From Aquatica leii (lineage: Eukaryota; Arthropoda; Insecta; Coleoptera; Lampyridae), in assembly GCA_035610365.1 (NCBI GenBank), contig CM069432.1, positions 278,231,482 to 278,295,481 of the forward strand: a DNA stretch of 64,000 nt, read 5' to 3'. How positions within the stretch are numbered: position 1 is the stretch's first letter; each line of letters opens with the position of its first letter. Under the pieces are notes generated by a model, which was given only the letters and a program-made list of their open reading frames with translations, was not told where the DNA came from and searched no databases. This document shows positions 59,340-64,000 of this stretch, one piece after another. The position numbers were made by a program, and so were the translations under genes.

Positions 59340-61809
59340 CAAGAAATGACAAATACGTAAATTAAAGGAATCGGAAACGAAAAAAACCCAACGTCAAGAA
59401 ACCAAGGAATTTTTCAAACGAGCAACGAAATGGAATGAAAAAAGAGAGCTAAAATGTTTCAACCGCAATCCGTATGGACATTTGACAAGAGACACAAAAG
59501 CGGGCAAATGTAAATACCCAAAATTCAACAACAACGGCAGAAGTTCAAATGGTTGAGGATCAAAAACTCAAAAAAAAACGTGATAAACGGTATGCATCGT
59601 GTAGTATAATTAAATAATCGTGTGTAACAAATCGTTACAAATTCCAGTTCGTTTATAGTATTTTTGAATTATTTATATTTAGGAAACCGTTGTTAAATTA
59701 AGTTGTGTTATCCGTTTGTAAATAAACATTTGAAGGGAATTTCCACCGGGTACCGAACGCGCAACCGAGCTTGCGCTATCTCCACTTAAAGCCGCTTCAC
59801 CCGTCAGAGCGCATGTTATCCCCGCTTAAAGTTGTTCTCCCTCTTCTGACCGCCCGCAATAAAACCGGGACCTCGACACAGGAACGCCAATTCCAGTTGA
59901 AGCTCAAGCCGAAGAGCATTCCGGGGTCCCAGTGCACCAGCTGAAGTATAAGGTAGGCCGCTTTGCTTATATTAAGCGAACCTCCGGGGAGATACCGCTT
60001 CGCTCCCCGTCTAGTCTTCCCTACTCCATCCTTTACCGAGCGTCGCCGTCAACATGTCGTCTCCGTAGTGTTTGGCTTTGGTCTGCGAATACCCCGCCAA
60101 CACTTTGTCTCCGTAGTGTTTGGCTTTGGCCTGCGGATACGCCTTCCAGTAACGTGCCCAAATCCCTTCTCTTCCACCTAAGCTTCGAACCCGAGTAACC
60201 CTGTTTACCGATCCAACGGAGGTTGATACTGTATTGCATGCTTGCTTACTTGCTTGGTCACCCACGTCACCGCTTGTCCAACGCACGCTAATCATACATT
60301 GCTTTATAGATCAACTTACGTTTGCTTGGTTGTAGCTGCCGTTTTCGCTCTTGTCGATTATACCATCTATTAATCATTTATTTTGAGAATAAAAGTTATT
60401 TTTATTTACTTATCGTGTTCTTTATTTCCGTCGCCTTGCCCCGCTTTTAAGTCCGTTTAAAACCCTGAACTACCGTGTCTTTGCAGAACGCGTAGATCTT
60501 ACACCACAAAATGGAAAGCTATCATTTTATGCATTTGGAAACGTGCACCATCCAGCCGGCATAGGCAATGCTAAAGTAAATACCGAACTCGAAGTCGACC
60601 GCGTAAATGGAAAAGTCGAGCTGTGGATCTTGGACAATAATACTCAAACCGCGGATGTAATAATCGGACTTTTATATACAGATCAACCTCACATAGCGTA
60701 TTACAAAATCGAAAAAAATGTTTGGAATATAAGACACCAATTACGACACGGAAGGTTATTGAACTCTGTGAACTTAATCTGACAAAAAAACGGAAACTGA
60801 AAATATGCATTGGGTAAATTAATATCGGGATTGTTTTGAAATAACGATTCAAGCAATGGGATGCCCGCAACTGATAAAAATGAATATCGAAGACAAAAAG
60901 CGACCTGTACGTTGTTCGCCTATACGTCAGAGTGTAAAAGAATGTAAGCAAACGAAACAGATAATTCGGGAATGGAAAGAACTCGGAATCGTCATTTAAA
61001 AAAATTCACCTTATACTCACCTGTTCACTTAGTGCCGAGGATTAAATGCGCGAATTAAGACACGTAATTACCCGTTACCGAGTACAGACGAAATCTTCGA
61101 AAAACTGAGTGGAAGCAAAACGTTTACGACATTAGAGTGGGTACCTCCAAGTGCCACTGATGAAAGAAGCAAAGGCCAAAACAGCATTTATAACCTGTGA
61201 CGAAACATGACGCTTTGCACAAATGATCTTTGGACTCACAAACGCGCCTTATGTGTTTTCAAGATGAATGCAAATGGTTCTAAAAAAACGTACCAAATGC
61301 AAATTTAGTGCGGTATGTGGATGACATTTTGATGCAGGGGAGTGATTGGGACAAAATGTGCGACGTAAAGTATTAGTTGCATTACGCATTAAGTTTGGAC
61401 ATGAAGAGATAGAATTTTTCGGAATTATCATTACGGATAACTCAGTTAATCCAGGAAAACAAAAAGTTAGTGCTGCGGAAAACTATCCAGAATCAAATGA
61501 AAGTGAAAAAAAAGCTGACGTCAGAATTAAAATCGTGCAACAAATGAGCGCCGACGATGATACAGCGAGGTGACAGTAAACTTATAACGCTAATCGAAAT
61601 ACTGGAACGAGAAACTGAAGCAAGAAGATTACTTAGTTAAAGACTATGTTGCCAGTACGAGGGAAAATGCGAAAGCTGTACGTGATTCCAAGTTCCATGA
61701 GCACTGTCGACCAAATCTTGAAAAGATATTGGTTCGCAGTGGTTAGAAGATATGCAAGATGCGTTTGTATAGCATGTGCATTTCAAGGGGCTAAACAACA
61801 GGGACCATT
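59340..61809 (+). mobile_element. Ty3/Gypsy fossil with gag, RT and integrase parts
   Basis: Parts in order: a gag finger (RELKCFNRNPYGHLTRDTKA, 59,445-59,505), an unrelated LTR-like block (about 59,620-60,486), a post-protease stretch (WILDNNTQTADVIIGLLYTD), reverse transcriptase from about 60,890 with the YVDD site near 61,310, an EEIEFFGIIITDNSVNPGKQ block, and an integrase zinc-binding-like stretch near 61,660-61,800. Broken in more than ten places and old. The minus-strand element from the right edge cuts it at about 61,810. Confidence 0.8.
59620..60486. repeat. GC-richer LTR-like block with a 48-bp tandem duplication
   Basis: Base composition changes sharply from the surrounding Gypsy fossil. 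It starts around TGTAACAAATCG, has an AATAAA signal at 60,389 and ends near GTGTCTTTGCA. Two copies of a 48-bp unit (gtctccgtagtgtttggctt...) lie at 60,059 and 60,107. The borders and target duplication are not fixed. Confidence 0.5.
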
Positions 61810-64000
61810 GTAATAAAAAATACTACGGAATAAAAATGTTTAATAAAAAGTAAAAATAATATAACCACGGCAAGCAATCGTAGACACAGACCTCAAGGTG
61901 ATGGGTTGAATCGAAATAATTACAAAGACGTGAACTCCTTAAATTTATTAATTATACTTAACTAACTATTTACATTAAAGAACAATGAACAATAATTGAA
62001 TTAAACATATTTAGAATAAAACAGTATTTAAAATAAAATATTTTGGACGCCAACCACATTACGTGATGAATAAAAAGCGTAAAATCTTACATCTAATTGT
62101 TAATTATTGATATTAAATGCAAAAATAGTAAACGGTAAATTTGTTATCGAGTAGGTTTCCCGAAAGGTTTTAAACAACACAATTTAGTTATTTGAAGATA
62201 AACTTAACACAGGTAGTATTAATTTTAGTTGACTCACCATGTATAGTATAACGTTATCGGATATCTTCTATTTTTAGCACATCTTGGTTAACGTGATAAA
62301 ATTCTTCAACAGGAATAAACCAATGTATAATAAGCTTCAATAACTGATAATTCATTAATTCAATCGACAAAACCAAAACGAAAGGATCCAGAATAAAAAT
62401 AAAAGATCCAAAATAAAATCCAATGAAAAGAAAAATCCAATAAAAAGGAAAAGATCCAAATAAAAGAAAAAGACCCTAATACAAATAATTAGAACGGTTT
62501 TTAAATGACATCATATACTTACGTCACACCTTCAATGTAACGGTCTTTGAAACACATTCATTTGTCTAACAATTGCGTAACATTGCGAAACCACTAAAAA
62601 TGTTGAATTCAATAGAAAAATTATATCAAAATAAAGGTAAACTCACCAATAATTAGATGGAATGAATAGAAATTAAATTACATGCGTTTTTACGCCATAA
62701 TCAAGAAAATTTTGTCTTTCTTGCATCACACACGTGAACTACGCCAAGCGTGGCCCCAGCGAAAGTGAAATTTCCAGCCACCTTCAAGTCGGTTAAAACA
62801 ACGCGACGTTGCCGGAACTGAATAAATTTACGTGCAATATTAGTTGCAAAAATAAATGAATGTAAAATTGAATTTTAATTGTAATGAATTCAAACGGGAC
62901 CTTACACCATTACATCCAATACCATTTCCAAAACCAGCATTTGAGCGAATACACTTGGATGATTTAAGACCATTTGTTATGACATGTTGATTAGATACAC
63001 TGGTTAATATGGCGTTTGAGTCTATCTGCACAAGGTAAGGATGAGAGACCAATCTTTGTGTGACTTACCCAAATTGCAAGAGTTCTCTATTTTGTTGGAA
63101 CATGCGGATTTGAACTCTCTCCCCTACTGATAAGGAACAAACGCAATTCTTCTCATGTCATGATTAATGAGAATAATTTGGAAGAATTGCATCCAATTGG
63201 ATTATAATCTTGCGGCTATAATAGAATTCAGCCGGGTATTTACCAGTTTCAAGAAGAGTAGCCCGGTATTTGAACATGATTTTTGGAACTTTCTGCGATA
63301 AACTTCCTGGTTCTTCCAAAATCGACTCCAGGCGATGGTTGAAGGTTTACTCATTCCGTTCAGCTAACCCGTTAGTAGCGGGTAGTACTTTTTGAACTGA
63401 GTGCTTGTAAAAATTATGAAACGAAAAAATGTCTTCTAAAAACCTAAGCCATTAGTAGGAGCGTCTCTTACAATGTAGATTTGAGCTCATTTTGACTTCG
63501 CATCAACACACACCAAGAAATAATGTGTTTGGAACGGTTCAGCATAATCCACATCAGTTGGTCTGCGGTGGATTCCAAGGGTGTACGTTAACTTTCGGAG
63601 GGTTCTTACGCAGTTTAGCTCACTCTTGAAAACTCCTAACAAATTCATCTATGTTACAATCTAATCCAACCCGATAGACGTAACGTCAAGCCAGTAGCTT
63701 CATGTTTGTTATACTTATGTGTGTAGCATGTAATTCACTGAGAATAGAGTTTTGAACACTTTTCGATATAATAACCCGATCGCTTCAAACTAAAATACCA
63801 CTTTGTAGTTTCTTGTAAGATGATGTCAGCGGTAATAATAATATTTAAAATTTGAAATAAAGTTTCAGAGTATAAATAATCAACTTTTTGATTAATGTAA
63901 TAACGCTGATTCTCACACATAAACCGACGTAAAGGGTAACATTCACTCCAGTTTTTTTTAATAAACGCAAATTCTAACATCTCCATTATGCTTAGGTATT
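61810..64000 (-). mobile_element. Ty3/Gypsy fossil on the minus strand, running off the window
   Basis: On the minus strand from 64,000 down: text before integrase (ADIILQETTKWYFSLKRSGY), an HATH zinc-binding block near 63,730, integrase core text (HYFLVCVDAKSKWAQIYIV, NGLAERNE, LESILEEPGSLSQKV, FKYRATLLETGKYPAEF) to about 63,220, and a GERVQIRMFQQNRELLQFG tail near 63,100. From 62,830 to 61,810 the DNA is non-coding, AT-rich and LTR-like. Broken in several places. It is inserted in the plus-strand Gypsy fossil. Confidence 0.75.
62385..62485. repeat. degenerate short tandem repeat of an aaagatccaaataaaa-like unit
   Basis: About six imperfect copies of a 14-18-bp A-rich unit containing GATCC or AATCC, inside the probable LTR of the minus-strand Gypsy element. 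Confidence 0.75.

Noticed and set aside
59963-60295. Overlapping ORFs on both strands with repeated VSVVFGFGLRI text
   Set aside because: The repeat in the protein is the 48-bp tandem DNA duplication read in different frames; no family match.

Overview
This 64-kb window is AT-rich animal DNA, most likely from an insect. The evidence is the mix of Jockey, pogo, piggyBac, mariner and Ty3/Gypsy elements, GT-AG introns of 47-64 bp, and an intron-bearing remnant of the ciliary dynein-2 heavy chain gene. No intact host gene is visible. Nearly all recognisable coding text belongs to mobile elements, many nested in each other, separated by AT-rich DNA in which I recognise nothing.

Layout. 0.5-1.8 kb: a decayed DDE transposase-like fragment, then the 3' end of an LTR element. 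2.7-3.4 kb: a LINE fragment and a possible tRNA-derived SINE. 3.41-9.45 kb: a boundary-resolved DNA transposon (Sola-like by family text, CGGT target duplication) with a pogo element inserted in it. 11.74-13.24 kb: a non-autonomous element with TTAA duplications. 13.37-15.47 kb: a piggyBac relic that keeps a 64-bp intron. 15.6-16.1 kb: a Penelope-like fragment. 16.6-27.3 kb: a Jockey LINE split by a young Gypsy-type LTR element (19,389-26,423) with near-identical 1.7-kb LTRs. 29.56-32.16 kb: a minus-strand DYNC2H1-like pseudogene. 32.9-33.65 kb: a LINE ORF1. 33.68-39.42 kb: a large multi-domain repeat-family gene (PIN/FEN-like nuclease text plus a cysteine-rich CXC-like tail), interrupted by a mariner-type element with about 370-bp inverted repeats. 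42.3-48.9 kb: a three-level nest of LINE, pogo and solo-LTR-like insert, with target duplications at both inner levels. 49-50.3 kb: a Gypsy gag/protease fossil. 51.3-53.1 kb: a solo LTR related to the young element. 53.1-54.25 kb: a transposase-like repeat-family gene. 58.7-64 kb: Jockey and Gypsy pieces, with a second Gypsy element entering on the minus strand from the right edge.

The genes do not form a pathway. What they record is an order of insertion, readable because the target-site duplications and the host element's reading frame can be checked at each junction. The most interesting items are the large PIN/CXC family, the complete Sola-like element with its subterminal repeat array, and the young LTR element with its unusually short coding content. 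Family assignments come from recalled protein motifs, not from database searches.
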